Source: Polyangium mundeleinium (lineage in GTDB: Bacteria > Myxococcota_A > Polyangia > Polyangiales > Polyangiaceae). From it: 64,000 bases of DNA. Positions 17,238 through 26,521 of this stretch are shown one piece after another. A program made the translations under genes and the position numbers. Numbering within the stretch: position 1 is the first letter of the stretch; each line of letters begins with the position of its first letter. Location: contig NZ_JAQNDO010000001.1 in the NCBI RefSeq assembly GCF_028369105.1, positions 12,742,501 through 12,806,500 of the forward strand, given 5' to 3'. Below the pieces are notes generated by a model. The model was not told where the DNA came from. It saw nothing but the letters and a program-made list of their open reading frames with translations, and ran no database searches.

Positions 17238-18746
17238 ATGGCTGTGGTCGTCACCGAGCAATCGATCGCCGAGTGGGCGCCGAACGAGAAGGTGCTCATC
17301 GACGCGAGGGCGCTCTTGCGGAAAGGCGCGCTGAAGAAGCTCGCCAAGAACGACGATGGGACCCTCGCCTTCGGCCACTGCGACGGCTCTGGCAGGTCGC
17401 CTTATGCGGTCTCCATGGACCTCACGACCGGAGCGGACAAACCCACCGTCCGATGCTCCTGCCCTTCGCGCCTCTTCCCTTGCAAGCACGGGCTCGCGCT
17501 CCTGCTCGCGTACGCGCAAAAAGGCGCGCTCTTCCCCGTCGAGGAGCCGCCGAAGGACCTTGTCCAAAAGCGCGAAAAGCAGGCGCAAAAGGCGGCCGCC
17601 GAAAAGAAGCCGGCCGCGGCCGCCGCGGCCCCGCGCAGCGTGAACAAGACCGCGCTCGCGAAAAAAGCCAAGGAGCAGAGCGACGCCCTCGATACCCTGG
17701 AGACGTTCCTCGTCGACCTCGTCTCGGGCGGGCTCGGCGGCCTCTCCAGCAAGAGCATCGAAGCGATCGAGCACCAGGCGAAGCGCATGGCCGACGCGGA
17801 CATGAAGCGCACGGCCGGCGTGCTCACGCGCCTCGCGGCGTACGTATCCGGCGATTGGCTCGGCGACGAGGACGACGAAGATGCCCCCGGCGTGCGGGAC
17901 GTCGCGCGAGGCCTCGGCGAAGCGCAGGAGGCGCGCATCGCCTTCATGCTCACGCAGCTCTACACCACCGTTCGCCGCGGAAAGAAGGCGCTCGAAGGGA
18001 AATTCGTCGAAGAGGGCACGACGCAGAGCGAGGCCGACGCGCAGCTCGAATCGATCCTCGGCAAGGCCTGGCGATTGCCCGAGCTCCGCGAGGCCGGCTA
18101 CTGGGTCAAGAATCGCAGGTTCCTGGAGCTCGCGCACGAGCGCTCCGACGACGAGATCAACCAGTTCGCCACGGCGATCGGCTTCCTGGTCGACCTCGAC
18201 GACGGCTCGGTCGTCTGCGAGGTCACGTCGCTCCCGTTCCACACCCTGCCTTTCACGAAGCTCCGCGCGTCGCGCCTCGGCACGCTCGAAATCGCGGAAG
18301 CCGCGCTGTATCCGGGCGACCTCGTGAACCGCCGCGTCCGCTGGGACGAAAAGGTCGAGGGCGCCGTGCGCGAGCGGCCGCGCGAGGCCGCCGATTACGA
18401 GGCCGTGCACCGCCACGGAAAACCGCTCGACCCGGTGCTGCGCGCGATGCGCAATCAGCTCAAGAACCCGCTCCACCCGCTCGACGCGGTGTTTCTGGTC
18501 GCGGCGAAAAAGTTCGGCGACGTGGGCGGCGAGCTCGTGCTCGAGGACGAGGCGGGCATGCGGCTCGTCCTCCGCAACACGAACGACGGCAGGCTCCCGA
18601 GCACCGACGCGCTTCGCCACGCGGCCGCGGCATTCGGCCCGGGCACGCTCGCCGTCCGCCTCCATTACGACCTCCTGGCGCGCGCCATCTACGGCGACCC
18701 GCTCGCGCTCTTCGTGGGCGCCGAGCACCTGCGCCTCCGCGCCTGA
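17238..18746 (+). CDS. SWIM zinc-finger protein, first gene of a SWIM-HEAT-MoxR-DUF5682-VWA operon
   Basis: A 502-residue protein. The start at 17238 is chosen because it begins the conserved N-terminus; the frame upstream overlaps the WD40 gene and is not coding. The SWIM motif CxCx6CxH is at residues 73-84 (CSCPSRLFPCKH), a zinc-binding fold used for nucleic-acid or protein contact. An Ala/Lys-rich linker follows at ~110-150, then a helical C-terminal region without known domains. The next gene is 13 bp downstream. SWIM proteins often sit next to MoxR/VWA gene sets in bacteria, and the tight spacing here supports one operon. It probably acts as the recognition part of the system; that is inference. 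Confidence 0.85.
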   Translation: MAVVVTEQSIAEWAPNEKVLIDARALLRKGALKKLAKNDDGTLAFGHCDGSGRSPYAVSMDLTTGADKPTVRCSCPSRLFPCKHGLALLLAYAQKGALFPVEEPPKDLVQKREKQAQKAAAEKKPAAAAAAPRSVNKTALAKKAKEQSDALDTLETFLVDLVSGGLGGLSSKSIEAIEHQAKRMADADMKRTAGVLTRLAAYVSGDWLGDEDDEDAPGVRDVARGLGEAQEARIAFMLTQLYTTVRRGKKALEGKFVEEGTTQSEADAQLESILGKAWRLPELREAGYWVKNRRFLELAHERSDDEINQFATAIGFLVDLDDGSVVCEVTSLPFHTLPFTKLRASRLGTLEIAEAALYPGDLVNRRVRWDEKVEGAVRERPREAADYEAVHRHGKPLDPVLRAMRNQLKNPLHPLDAVFLVAAKKFGDVGGELVLEDEAGMRLVLRNTNDGRLPSTDALRHAAAAFGPGTLAVRLHYDLLARAIYGDPLALFVGAEHLRLRA

Positions 18747-18759
18747 TCGAAGGGGAACG

Positions 18760-20643
18760 ATGATGGCCAAGGATACCCTGAAGCAACTCGACCGTGACGT
18801 CGACCGCTGGCTCTTCGCCGGCGCGCAGATTGCCCGGACAGACCCGAACCTCGCTGGCGCGAGGGACACGCTCGCCCCGCTCGCCGCGCGCGCGCCCGCG
18901 CTCGGCAAGGTCACCGACCAGATCGAAAAACTCCAGAGCGCCACGGGCAAAGCCGCGGCGTCCGAGCTCCTCGCGCTCGCCTCCCTCATGGCGCAGGTGC
19001 GCGGCGCGCAGGCGACGCCGGCCCTGCCCGAGGCGAGCGGCGACATGCAGCCGCTCCCGCCGGCGCGGAAAATCGGCACGCCGCTCACGCCCACGGAGCT
19101 CAATACGCTCGTCGGCGCCCTGACGAACGCGCCGGATTCGCGCCAGCGCTCCCGCATCATCCGCGATTACGCGACGTCGGATCGCGGCGCGGCGCGGGAC
19201 CTGCGCATCCTGCCGCTCGTCCTTCCGGCGCTCTCGGACGGCGCCATCGCCGAGGTGGTCGTGCAATACCTCGTGCCGGCGCTCGGCGAGGCGATCGTGC
19301 CGAGCCTTCAAAAGCACCTCGACCTCGAAAAGGGCCGCGCGCTCGACGTGCGGCTGCTCCGCGCCATTGCGCAGATCGAGGGGGCGAAGGCCACGAACAT
19401 GCTCCGCGAAGCCATCGAAAAGGGCGGGCCGGACATCCGCGCCGCGGCGATCGCCCAGCTTGGCCGAATCGATCCCCTCGCGGCCGAGCCCATTGCGATC
19501 GTGCTCTCAGACAAGGATCGGTCGAAGGACGTGCGCGTCGCGGCCGTGCATGCCCTCGCCGGGGCCCCGAGCGACGAGGCGCTCGACGTGCTCCTCCGCG
19601 CCTTCGGGGGCACGGCGGAAATGCGCTCGGCCGCCGAAAGCTCGCTCGCCGTGAGCAAGCACCCACGCGCGAACGAGCGGATCCTCGCGCTCTTCACGCC
19701 TGAGCTCCGCGACCTCGGCCATTTCCGGATCAAGAAGACCACGACGAAAGAGGAAAAGGACGCGGCCACGAAGGCGCAGAAGGCCCATACGAACCAGATC
19801 GAATACCTCGTCGACCTCGTCGACCTCCTCACCACGCGCGGCACGGACGAGGGGGCGAACCTCGTGCTCGAAACGTTCCGCCACCACAAGGTCAAGGAAG
19901 TGCGCGACGCGGCGGCGCGTGCGCTCTTGCGGATCGGTTTTCCCGGCGCATGGGAGGAGCTCATGCCGTCGCTCTACGACGCGCCCGACGCCACGAGGGA
20001 CGATTTCGTCGGCGGCGTCATCGCCCTCGACGCGGCGAAGGCTCACGACCGCCTCGCGCGTTTCTTCGAGCCGGCGGCGCTCGCGCGGAAAAATGGCATC
20101 CATCTCGCGCAGGGTATCCTCACGCGGATCGCGAACCATTTCGTGGAGATGGAAGAGGGGGATGACGGCGCGCTGGACACCGGGGAAGCGGCCGAGGCCA
20201 TCGCGGTGATCAGAAAAGACGAGCGCTGGGTGGATCTCGGGGCCGCCATGCTCGAACAGGAGGGACTGCGCGCTCCTGCGCTCACCCTGCTCTTGCATGC
20301 GAACTCGCCGAAGACGCTCGGCGACGAGCTGTCGATCTCGCGCCAGGAGGGTCTGCCCAGCGACGAGGCCCTGCTCGTCTTCGAGTACCTCGGCAAGCAG
20401 CGGGATTCGCGCATCCTGCACGCGTTCATTCGCCTCCTCGAGCCCTTGCATGGCAGCTACGAATACGGCCGCGCCTGCAACGTCATGATCGCGTACGACG
20501 ATCCGGCCCTGGCCCCGATGCTCCGGAGCTGGCTCGACGCGAAGCAAAAGAGGAAGCGCCTCTCGCGCGCCGAGGCGACGCCCTTCGAGGAATGCCTGCG
20601 CTTCCTCGAACGAGCCCGGACGGCGGCGTCCACGGACGATTGA
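18760..20643 (+). CDS. HEAT-repeat protein of the MoxR/VWA operon
   Basis: A 627-residue, all-helical soluble protein with no signal peptide. From residue ~130 onward helical pairs of HEAT/armadillo type repeat, for instance DIRAAAIAQLGRIDPLAAEP, VRVAAVHALAGAPSDEALDV and VRDAAARALLRIGFPGAW. Such solenoids bind other proteins. AAGGGG-type ribosome site (aaggggaacg) just before the ATG. It is 13 bp after the SWIM gene and 48 bp before the AAA+ gene. In comparable clusters this position often holds a large helical protein of unknown function (for example DUF5691 proteins, as I recall); whether this is a divergent member cannot be settled by eye. Confidence 0.8.
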   Translation: MMAKDTLKQLDRDVDRWLFAGAQIARTDPNLAGARDTLAPLAARAPALGKVTDQIEKLQSATGKAAASELLALASLMAQVRGAQATPALPEASGDMQPLPPARKIGTPLTPTELNTLVGALTNAPDSRQRSRIIRDYATSDRGAARDLRILPLVLPALSDGAIAEVVVQYLVPALGEAIVPSLQKHLDLEKGRALDVRLLRAIAQIEGAKATNMLREAIEKGGPDIRAAAIAQLGRIDPLAAEPIAIVLSDKDRSKDVRVAAVHALAGAPSDEALDVLLRAFGGTAEMRSAAESSLAVSKHPRANERILALFTPELRDLGHFRIKKTTTKEEKDAATKAQKAHTNQIEYLVDLVDLLTTRGTDEGANLVLETFRHHKVKEVRDAAARALLRIGFPGAWEELMPSLYDAPDATRDDFVGGVIALDAAKAHDRLARFFEPAALARKNGIHLAQGILTRIANHFVEMEEGDDGALDTGEAAEAIAVIRKDERWVDLGAAMLEQEGLRAPALTLLLHANSPKTLGDELSISRQEGLPSDEALLVFEYLGKQRDSRILHAFIRLLEPLHGSYEYGRACNVMIAYDDPALAPMLRSWLDAKQKRKRLSRAEATPFEECLRFLERARTAASTDD

Positions 20644-20691
20644 CACGACAACCCACGTATCTTCATCGAACGCACGGTCGGGGACAAGAGC

Positions 20692-21822
20692 ATGGCGACG
20701 AAAAAGGACACCCAAAAGGCGGACGGCGGCGAGGGCGCTGTGAAATCGGACGTGCTCCGCGAGCCGGCGGAGCGGCTCTATGCGAGCGAGCTCGAGGCCA
20801 TCGCGGCGGTCGACAAATTCGAAAAGCCAGCGGGCTGGCGGCTCTCGCCGAAGGCCGTGCTCCTCTACATCATGGGCGGCAAGGTCGGCGAGACGAACAT
20901 CACGCCGAAATACGTGGGCGCGTCGCGCATCGTGGAGATCGCGATCGCCACGCTCGCCACGGACCGCGCGCTCCTGCTGATCGGCGAGCCGGGCACCGCG
21001 AAGAGCTGGCTCTCGGAGCACCTCGCGGCGGCCATCTGCAATGACTCGCAGCTCCTCGTCCAGGGCACGGCGGGCACCACCGAAGAGCAGATTCGGTATA
21101 CGTGGAATTACGCGCTCCTCCTCGCGGAGGGGCCGAGCCCGAAGGCGCTCGTGCCCTCGCCCATTCACCGTGGACTCGAAACGGGCAAGCTCGTCCGATT
21201 CGAAGAAATCACGCGTTGCCCCTCGGAGGTGCAGGACGCGCTGATCACGCTCCTCAGCGAGAAGGTCCTCGCCGTGCCCGAGCTCGGCTTGCACGTGCAG
21301 GCGAAGCGCGGGTTCAACGTGATCGCCACGGCGAACACGCGCGACCGCGGCGTCAATGACATGAGCGCAGCCTTGAAGCGACGCTTCAACATCGTCGTGC
21401 TCCCCGTGCCGAGCGACATCGACACCGAGGTCGCCATCGTGGCCCGCCGCGTCCGCGAGATTGGATCGAGCCTGCAATTGCCCGCAGCGCCGCCGGCCGA
21501 GGAGGCCGTGCGTCGTGTGGTGCAGGTCTTCCAGGAGCTCCGGCGAGGCCAGACGATCGACGGCAAGCAAAAGCTGAAGAGCCCCTCGGGCGTCCTCTCC
21601 ACGGCCGAGGCCATCTCGGTGCTCGGCAATGGAATGGCCCTCGCCGGCCATTTCGGCACCGGCCGCGTGAGCGACCGCGACCTTGCCGCGAGCCTGCTCG
21701 GCGCGGTCGTCAAGGAGGATTCGAAGGACGAGGCGGTGTTCGTCGAGTACCTCGAAAACGTGATGAAGAAGCGCGGCGGCGCCTGGGAGCCGCTTTATAC
21801 GGCCTGCAAGGAGCTCGTGTAG
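20692..21822 (+). CDS. MoxR-type AAA+ ATPase
   Basis: A 376-residue AAA+ protein. Walker A GEPGTAKS is at 98-105. The Walker B/acidic segment is VRFEEITRCP and sensor 1 is IATANTRD. The ALKRRFN segment contains the arginine finger typical of MoxR/RavA-like ATPases. These proteins act with VWA-domain partners as ATP-driven chaperones or metal/assembly factors. The VWA partner is encoded two genes downstream (24234) and the intervening gene is only 6 bp away. All catalytic residues seem intact. Confidence 0.92.
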   Translation: MATKKDTQKADGGEGAVKSDVLREPAERLYASELEAIAAVDKFEKPAGWRLSPKAVLLYIMGGKVGETNITPKYVGASRIVEIAIATLATDRALLLIGEPGTAKSWLSEHLAAAICNDSQLLVQGTAGTTEEQIRYTWNYALLLAEGPSPKALVPSPIHRGLETGKLVRFEEITRCPSEVQDALITLLSEKVLAVPELGLHVQAKRGFNVIATANTRDRGVNDMSAALKRRFNIVVLPVPSDIDTEVAIVARRVREIGSSLQLPAAPPAEEAVRRVVQVFQELRRGQTIDGKQKLKSPSGVLSTAEAISVLGNGMALAGHFGTGRVSDRDLAASLLGAVVKEDSKDEAVFVEYLENVMKKRGGAWEPLYTACKELV

Positions 21823-21828
21823 ACAGCC

Positions 21829-24228
21829 ATGGCGGCGAGGAAGGCAAACCTCGGGGCGGTGACGACGGTGGTGCCGGGAAAAACCACACCCACCGCGGGG
21901 CCGCTCGCCCGTATCTTCGGCGTGCGCCACCTCTCGCCGATGGGGGCCTGGCACGTCGAGCGATTCCTCGAACAGGTCGATCCCACGGCCGTGCTCGTCG
22001 AAGGCCCGAGCGACGCGACCGACGAGATCGCGCACCTCCTCGACAAACGCACGAAGCCTCCGGTTGCGCTGCTTGCCTTCACGCAGAAGCGACCCGTCCG
22101 CTCCGTCCTGTTCCCCCTCGCCGCTTATTCGCCCGAGTGGGTGGCGCTCCGCTGGGCGCTCCAGAAAAGCCGCGTGGCCCGCTTCATCGACCTCCCCGCC
22201 TCGGTCTACCTCGCCCGCAGCGAGCCCGCGCCCGAGCACACGCACGAAGACGAATCCGGCGAGGCGGAGGAAAAACAAGAGACGGACACGCAGCGTTACC
22301 TCGGCGATCCCTACGAGGCCATTGCGCAGCTCTCGGGCGATCCGGACCACGACACCTGGTGGGAGCGCTATTTCGAGCACTCGATGACGCCGGATTCCTA
22401 TCGCCTGAGCATCTTCGAGCTCGGCCGCGAGCTCCGCGCGCTCGAATACGAGTCGCCGCGGCGGCGCGAGGAGACGCTCGTGCGCGAGGCGTTCATGCGC
22501 CGTCGGATCCGCGATACGATCGCCGAAGGGCACGATCCGGACCGGATCGTCGTCATCTGCGGTGCCTATCACGCGCCGGTGCTCGTCGCCGAGGAGCCGG
22601 CGATGACGGACGAGGAAATCGAAAAGCTCCCGGCTGTACCGGTCACGCGCACGCTGATGCCGTACAGCTTCTTTCGATTGAGTTCACAATCGGGATACGG
22701 CGCGGGCAACAAGGCGCCCGGGTATTTCCAGACGCTTTACGAGGAGGCCCAGGAGGGCTCGACGGCGCGGCTCGGGACGCGATTCCTCGCGGAGGTCGCT
22801 GGCAGGTTGCGCAAGGCGGGCATGGTGCGATCGAGCGCGGAGGTCATCGAGGCCGTACGGCTCGCCGAAGGCATGGCCTCCCTGCGCGACGCGCACGCGC
22901 CGACGCTGCGCGACCTCGAAGACGCAGCCGCGACCTGCCTCGGCCAAGGCGAGCCTCTGAACGTCGCGCGGTTTATTAACGATGTCGCGGTCGGCGACGC
23001 GCTCGGCAAGGTGCCCCCGGGCGTCTTGCGCACTTCGATTCAGGACGATTTTTATCGCTGGGTGAAGGATCTGCGCCTGGAGGAGTACCTCAAGGACAAG
23101 GAACAGATCATCAAGGGGTCGACGAACAAGGACTGGCTCGACCTCCGGCAAGACCGTTTCGCGAAATCGGAGGACGCGGCGCATCGGGATCGCAATCGCT
23201 CCATCTTCCTGCACCGCCTCACCGCGCTCGGCATCGGATTCGCGGCGAACAAGACGAGCGCGGAGGATCGGACGCAGAGCACGTACAAGGAAATATGGGC
23301 CGCGCGCTGGACGCCCGATTGCGAGATCCAGCTCGTCGAGAACGCGCTCCGGGGCGATACGATCGAGATCGCGGCGGCGCGCTCCATCGGCGAAGCACTC
23401 GAAGCGGCCGAGAACGTGCACGCCGCGGCGAACCTCGCGCGAAGGAGCGTGGAGTGCGACCTCTCGGACGCGACGGCGGCGGCACTCGCCCGCGTCTCAT
23501 CGCTCGCCGTCGACGACGGGGATTTCGTGGCCGTCGCGGGGGCCGCCCTCGAATTGAGCCACCTCGTCGCCTACAAGGACGTACGCAAGATCGACGTCAC
23601 GCCGCTCGAACCGCTCGTCGCCCAGCTCTTTTTGCGCGGCGCGCTCCTCGCGCCCGAGGCCTCGCGCTGCAACGAGGAAGCCTCGCGAAACGTCGGCACC
23701 GCGCTCGGGCACCTGCACCGCGTAGGGCTGATGTTCCCCGACAAACTCGACGGTGATCGTTTCGCGAGCATGCTCGACGCGCTCGCCGACGACGACCTCG
23801 CCTCGGCGCACGTCGCGGGCGTCGCGAGCGCGATCCTCCTCGAACGTGGCGTCCTAAAGGACGACGTCCTCGACCGCCGCATCTCGCGCCGCCTCTGCCC
23901 CGGCGTCTCGCCGAGCGAAGGCGCGGGGTTTTTCGAAGGGCTCGCGACGCGAAACCGGTATGCCTTGCTCTCGCGCCGCTCGCTCTGGGCCGCCATGAGC
24001 ACGTTCGTCGAAGCAATGGACCACGACGATTTCCGGCGCGCCGTCGTCGCGCTCCGCCGCGCATTCGGCTCGTTCGAGACGAGCGAGGCGCGAAAGATCG
24101 CGGCGTTGCTCGCGGAGCTTTGGGGCGGCAACGAAAAAGAGCTGCTCCGGGCCATCGAGACCAAGGTGGACGACGCCGAACTCGCGGCCCTCCAGGATGA
24201 CCTCGTCGATCTGGATCTGGACCTGTAA
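21829..24228 (+). CDS. DUF5682-family protein
   Basis: A 799-residue soluble protein. The start region RIFGVRHLSPMGAWHVERFL, then VEGPSD and a segment reading LLAFTQKRPVRSVLFPLAAY, matches the uncharacterised DUF5682 family, which is regularly found between MoxR ATPase and VWA genes. An acidic stretch (~residues 125-155, HTHEDESGEAEEKQE) and a segment IVVICGAYHAPVL are visible. The HLSP...E and ICGAYH parts recall TraB/ChaN-like folds with conserved His and Glu, so a hydrolase or protease role is conceivable; this is speculation. Overlaps in expression are suggested by gaps of 6 and 5 bp to its neighbours. Confidence 0.82.
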   Translation: MAARKANLGAVTTVVPGKTTPTAGPLARIFGVRHLSPMGAWHVERFLEQVDPTAVLVEGPSDATDEIAHLLDKRTKPPVALLAFTQKRPVRSVLFPLAAYSPEWVALRWALQKSRVARFIDLPASVYLARSEPAPEHTHEDESGEAEEKQETDTQRYLGDPYEAIAQLSGDPDHDTWWERYFEHSMTPDSYRLSIFELGRELRALEYESPRRREETLVREAFMRRRIRDTIAEGHDPDRIVVICGAYHAPVLVAEEPAMTDEEIEKLPAVPVTRTLMPYSFFRLSSQSGYGAGNKAPGYFQTLYEEAQEGSTARLGTRFLAEVAGRLRKAGMVRSSAEVIEAVRLAEGMASLRDAHAPTLRDLEDAAATCLGQGEPLNVARFINDVAVGDALGKVPPGVLRTSIQDDFYRWVKDLRLEEYLKDKEQIIKGSTNKDWLDLRQDRFAKSEDAAHRDRNRSIFLHRLTALGIGFAANKTSAEDRTQSTYKEIWAARWTPDCEIQLVENALRGDTIEIAAARSIGEALEAAENVHAAANLARRSVECDLSDATAAALARVSSLAVDDGDFVAVAGAALELSHLVAYKDVRKIDVTPLEPLVAQLFLRGALLAPEASRCNEEASRNVGTALGHLHRVGLMFPDKLDGDRFASMLDALADDDLASAHVAGVASAILLERGVLKDDVLDRRISRRLCPGVSPSEGAGFFEGLATRNRYALLSRRSLWAAMSTFVEAMDHDDFRRAVVALRRAFGSFETSEARKIAALLAELWGGNEKELLRAIETKVDDAELAALQDDLVDLDLDL

Positions 24229-24233
24229 AAGCC

Positions 24234-25544
24234 ATGGCCAAAAAGAAGGCGCCTCCCGCCCCCACCCCTTCTGCGACGAACCCGCCCGCCGCGACGCCCG
24301 CGCCCGCGGGGCCGATGACGTTCGACCGGCACCAGCGCTGGCGGCTGATCCTCGGCAAGCGTGTCGAGGACCAATTGTGCGGCGGCGGGGGCGCGGGCAT
24401 GGGTGGCCGCGGCGGCAGCGGGCTCCTCACGCGCGAGATGGCGGAAATGGACGCCGCGCTCGGCGCCCTTTACGACATCGAGGAGACCGATCCTGGGAAT
24501 GGGAGCGGCAGCAGCAACAAACGCAGCGCGGGGCTCGGCGCGAGCCGCCCGAAGCTCGCGGCGTGGCTCGGCGACGTGCGCAAGTATTTCGAGCAGGACG
24601 TGGTCGCCGTCATTCAGCAGGACGCGATCGAGAAAAAGGGCTGGAAAGAGCTGCTCTTCGAGCCTGAGTCGCTCGCGCAGATCACGCCGAGCGTCGAGCT
24701 CGTGGGCACGCTGCTCACGATGAAAGACATGATCCCGGACCGGGCCAAGGACGCCGCGCGCGAGATCGTCCGGGCCGTCGTGGAGGAGATCAAGAAGCGA
24801 ATGCAAGGCGAGCTCGAACGCGCGGTGCGCGGCGCGCTCGACCGCTCGCGCCACCAGCCCATCCCGAGCCTGCCGAACCTCGACTGGCGGCGTACGATCG
24901 GAAAAAACCTCAAGAACTATCAAAAGGAGCGCCGTACGATCGTCCCCGATCGGTTCTTCTTTTTCGCTCGGCAGCACCGGCGGCGGGAGTGGAACGTGAT
25001 CGTCGCGATGGACCAGTCCGGCTCGATGGCGAGCAGCGTCGTCTACGGCGGCGTGATGGGCTCGATCCTGGCAAGCTTGCCCGCGCTCGAAACGCACGTG
25101 GTGGCCTTCGACACGGAGGTCGTGGATCTAACGCCGCGGCTCGTGGATCCGGTGGACCTCATCTTCGGCATCCAGCTCGGCGGCGGGACGGACATCAACC
25201 GCGCGGTCGGGTATTGTCAGGGCCTCGTCTCGAACCCGCGCCGGACGCTCTTCATTCTGCTGACGGATCTTTACGAAGGCGGCAATCAGGAGCAGATGGT
25301 GAAGCGCATGGAGGAGATGGTGCAGAGTGGCGTACGCGCGATGTGCCTCCTCGCGCTCGACGATTCGGGGACGCCGATGTACGACGCGGAACTCGCGAAG
25401 AAACTCGCGAAGCTCGGCGTGCCTTGTTTCGCGTGCACGCCGAATGCACTGCCGCCGATGCTGGAGGCGGCGCTCAAGGGGCACGATCTGGAGATGATCG
25501 CGCGGCGGTTCGACGCGCGGAAGGCGGAGGGGCGCGACGCGTAG
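24234..25544 (+). CDS. VWA-domain protein, partner of the MoxR ATPase
   Basis: A 436-residue protein. The N-terminal ~30 residues are Ala/Pro/Lys-rich, then a helical region. The C-terminal von Willebrand A domain starts near residue 252. Its metal-ion-dependent adhesion site is complete: DQSGSMASS (260-268), GGGTD (Thr319, Asp320) and TDLYEGG (Asp345). In MoxR systems the VWA protein is the adaptor that links the AAA+ ring to its target. It closes an operon of five genes with gaps of 13, 48, 6 and 5 bp. No signal peptide; cytoplasmic. Confidence 0.9.
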   Translation: MAKKKAPPAPTPSATNPPAATPAPAGPMTFDRHQRWRLILGKRVEDQLCGGGGAGMGGRGGSGLLTREMAEMDAALGALYDIEETDPGNGSGSSNKRSAGLGASRPKLAAWLGDVRKYFEQDVVAVIQQDAIEKKGWKELLFEPESLAQITPSVELVGTLLTMKDMIPDRAKDAAREIVRAVVEEIKKRMQGELERAVRGALDRSRHQPIPSLPNLDWRRTIGKNLKNYQKERRTIVPDRFFFFARQHRRREWNVIVAMDQSGSMASSVVYGGVMGSILASLPALETHVVAFDTEVVDLTPRLVDPVDLIFGIQLGGGTDINRAVGYCQGLVSNPRRTLFILLTDLYEGGNQEQMVKRMEEMVQSGVRAMCLLALDDSGTPMYDAELAKKLAKLGVPCFACTPNALPPMLEAALKGHDLEMIARRFDARKAEGRDA

Positions 25545-25628
25545 CCTCGGCGCTCTCAGCGGGTTGCCACGCCGGGTCTCCTCATGTCATGATGCTTGGG
25601 TTCCAAACGAACGCAGGGAGGAGATCCA

Positions 25629-25994
25629 GTGGCGAAAATCACGATCTACGAGACGTTCACGAAGGCCGACATCGACGCGCTCCTCACGGTCGGCGCCCAT
25701 CTCGCGCTGGCATTCGATGCATCCCATCCGCACGCGGTAAAATCCGTCCACCTCGAGCTCGGCATGCAGATCTCGGCGACCCAGATCGTCGACCTCGAAT
25801 CGCGGTTCCACTCCACGTACATCAAGCTCAAGGGCGGCCTGATGCACGGCGAGGGGAAGTACAAGCTCGAAGCGCACCACTTCGAGCAGGACATCGTGGA
25901 CGCGTCGCCGAAGTCCTACGAGATCCGGAAGAACCGCGCCATCGTCAAGCACGGCGACGTGGGCGGGATGGTCGCCGATATCGGCTGGTGGTGA
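25629..25994 (+). CDS. Conserved-looking small protein, function unknown
   Basis: A 121-residue protein starting at the GTG at 25629, chosen because GGGAGGAGA lies 8 bp upstream; the frame extends to a TTG at 25596 but that extension looks non-coding. It has no signal peptide, no cysteine and no recognised motif. Composition (balanced acidic/basic, several aromatic residues, His-rich middle) is that of a real folded protein. Its last 50 bp overlap the 3' end of the convergent membrane-protein gene. Cotranscription with the VWA operon, 84 bp upstream, is possible. Confidence 0.6.
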   Translation: MAKITIYETFTKADIDALLTVGAHLALAFDASHPHAVKSVHLELGMQISATQIVDLESRFHSTYIKLKGGLMHGEGKYKLEAHHFEQDIVDASPKSYEIRKNRAIVKHGDVGGMVADIGWW

Positions 25995-26355
25995 CGGCGA
26001 CGATCACGAGCACGGCCACGAGCGGCGCGAGCCCCTCCAAAACGATCGTGCCCAGCCAAACCCGCGCCTCCCCCGCAGAGAGCTCCACGCGGATGTACGG
26101 CCCCACGTCGTCCGAGAACCACTCATCCCCGCCGATCCGATAGAGCGCCCACAAGAGCGCGATCACGAAGCCGCTCGCGCGCCGCGTCTTCTTCGCGGAG
26201 AGGGCAAGCGCGACCGTGACGGCGAGCACGACGAGCGTGCAGCCGAGGACGAACGGCTCCCACGGCGGCGCGACCTTGTCGAGCACCTCCGCCCGCGCCA
26301 CGCACGGGAAAGCGAGCACGAGCAAACCTGCGGCCCACCGGATCCATCGAGGCAC
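25945..26355 (-). CDS. Small membrane protein
   Basis: A 136-residue protein with an N-terminal signal sequence or first membrane segment (AAGLLVLAFPCVARA), then two or three further hydrophobic stretches (FVLGCTLVVLAVTVALAL, GFVIALLWALYRIG, LEGLAPLVAVLVIVAV). A basic C-terminal tail follows. No family is recognised. It is convergent with, and overlaps by 50 bp, the gene at 25629. The hydrophobic pattern supports a real gene. Confidence 0.6.
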   Translation of the reverse strand: MPRWIRWAAGLLVLAFPCVARAEVLDKVAPPWEPFVLGCTLVVLAVTVALALSAKKTRRASGFVIALLWALYRIGGDEWFSDDVGPYIRVELSAGEARVWLGTIVLEGLAPLVAVLVIVAVTTSRYRRPSRPRRRA

Positions 26356-26521
26356 GAGATCGCTCCTTCGCAGAGATTATCCTTTTACGCAGGACCTTCC
26401 AAGCGCGGGGCGCGCGGCCCTCGCTCGGGCTCCTCGGCGAAGCGAACGAAGCCGCGCCCGCAAACCTTCCACATCCCCCAGGTTGTGCTAGACGGCTGCG
26501 CGGACGAGGAGCCTACCCACC

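Noticed and set aside
19507-22572. Antisense open frame of about 1020 codons across the HEAT, MoxR and DUF5682 genes
   Set aside because: It crosses three well-supported genes and shows no recognisable motif; it is a GC-driven mirror of the real genes.
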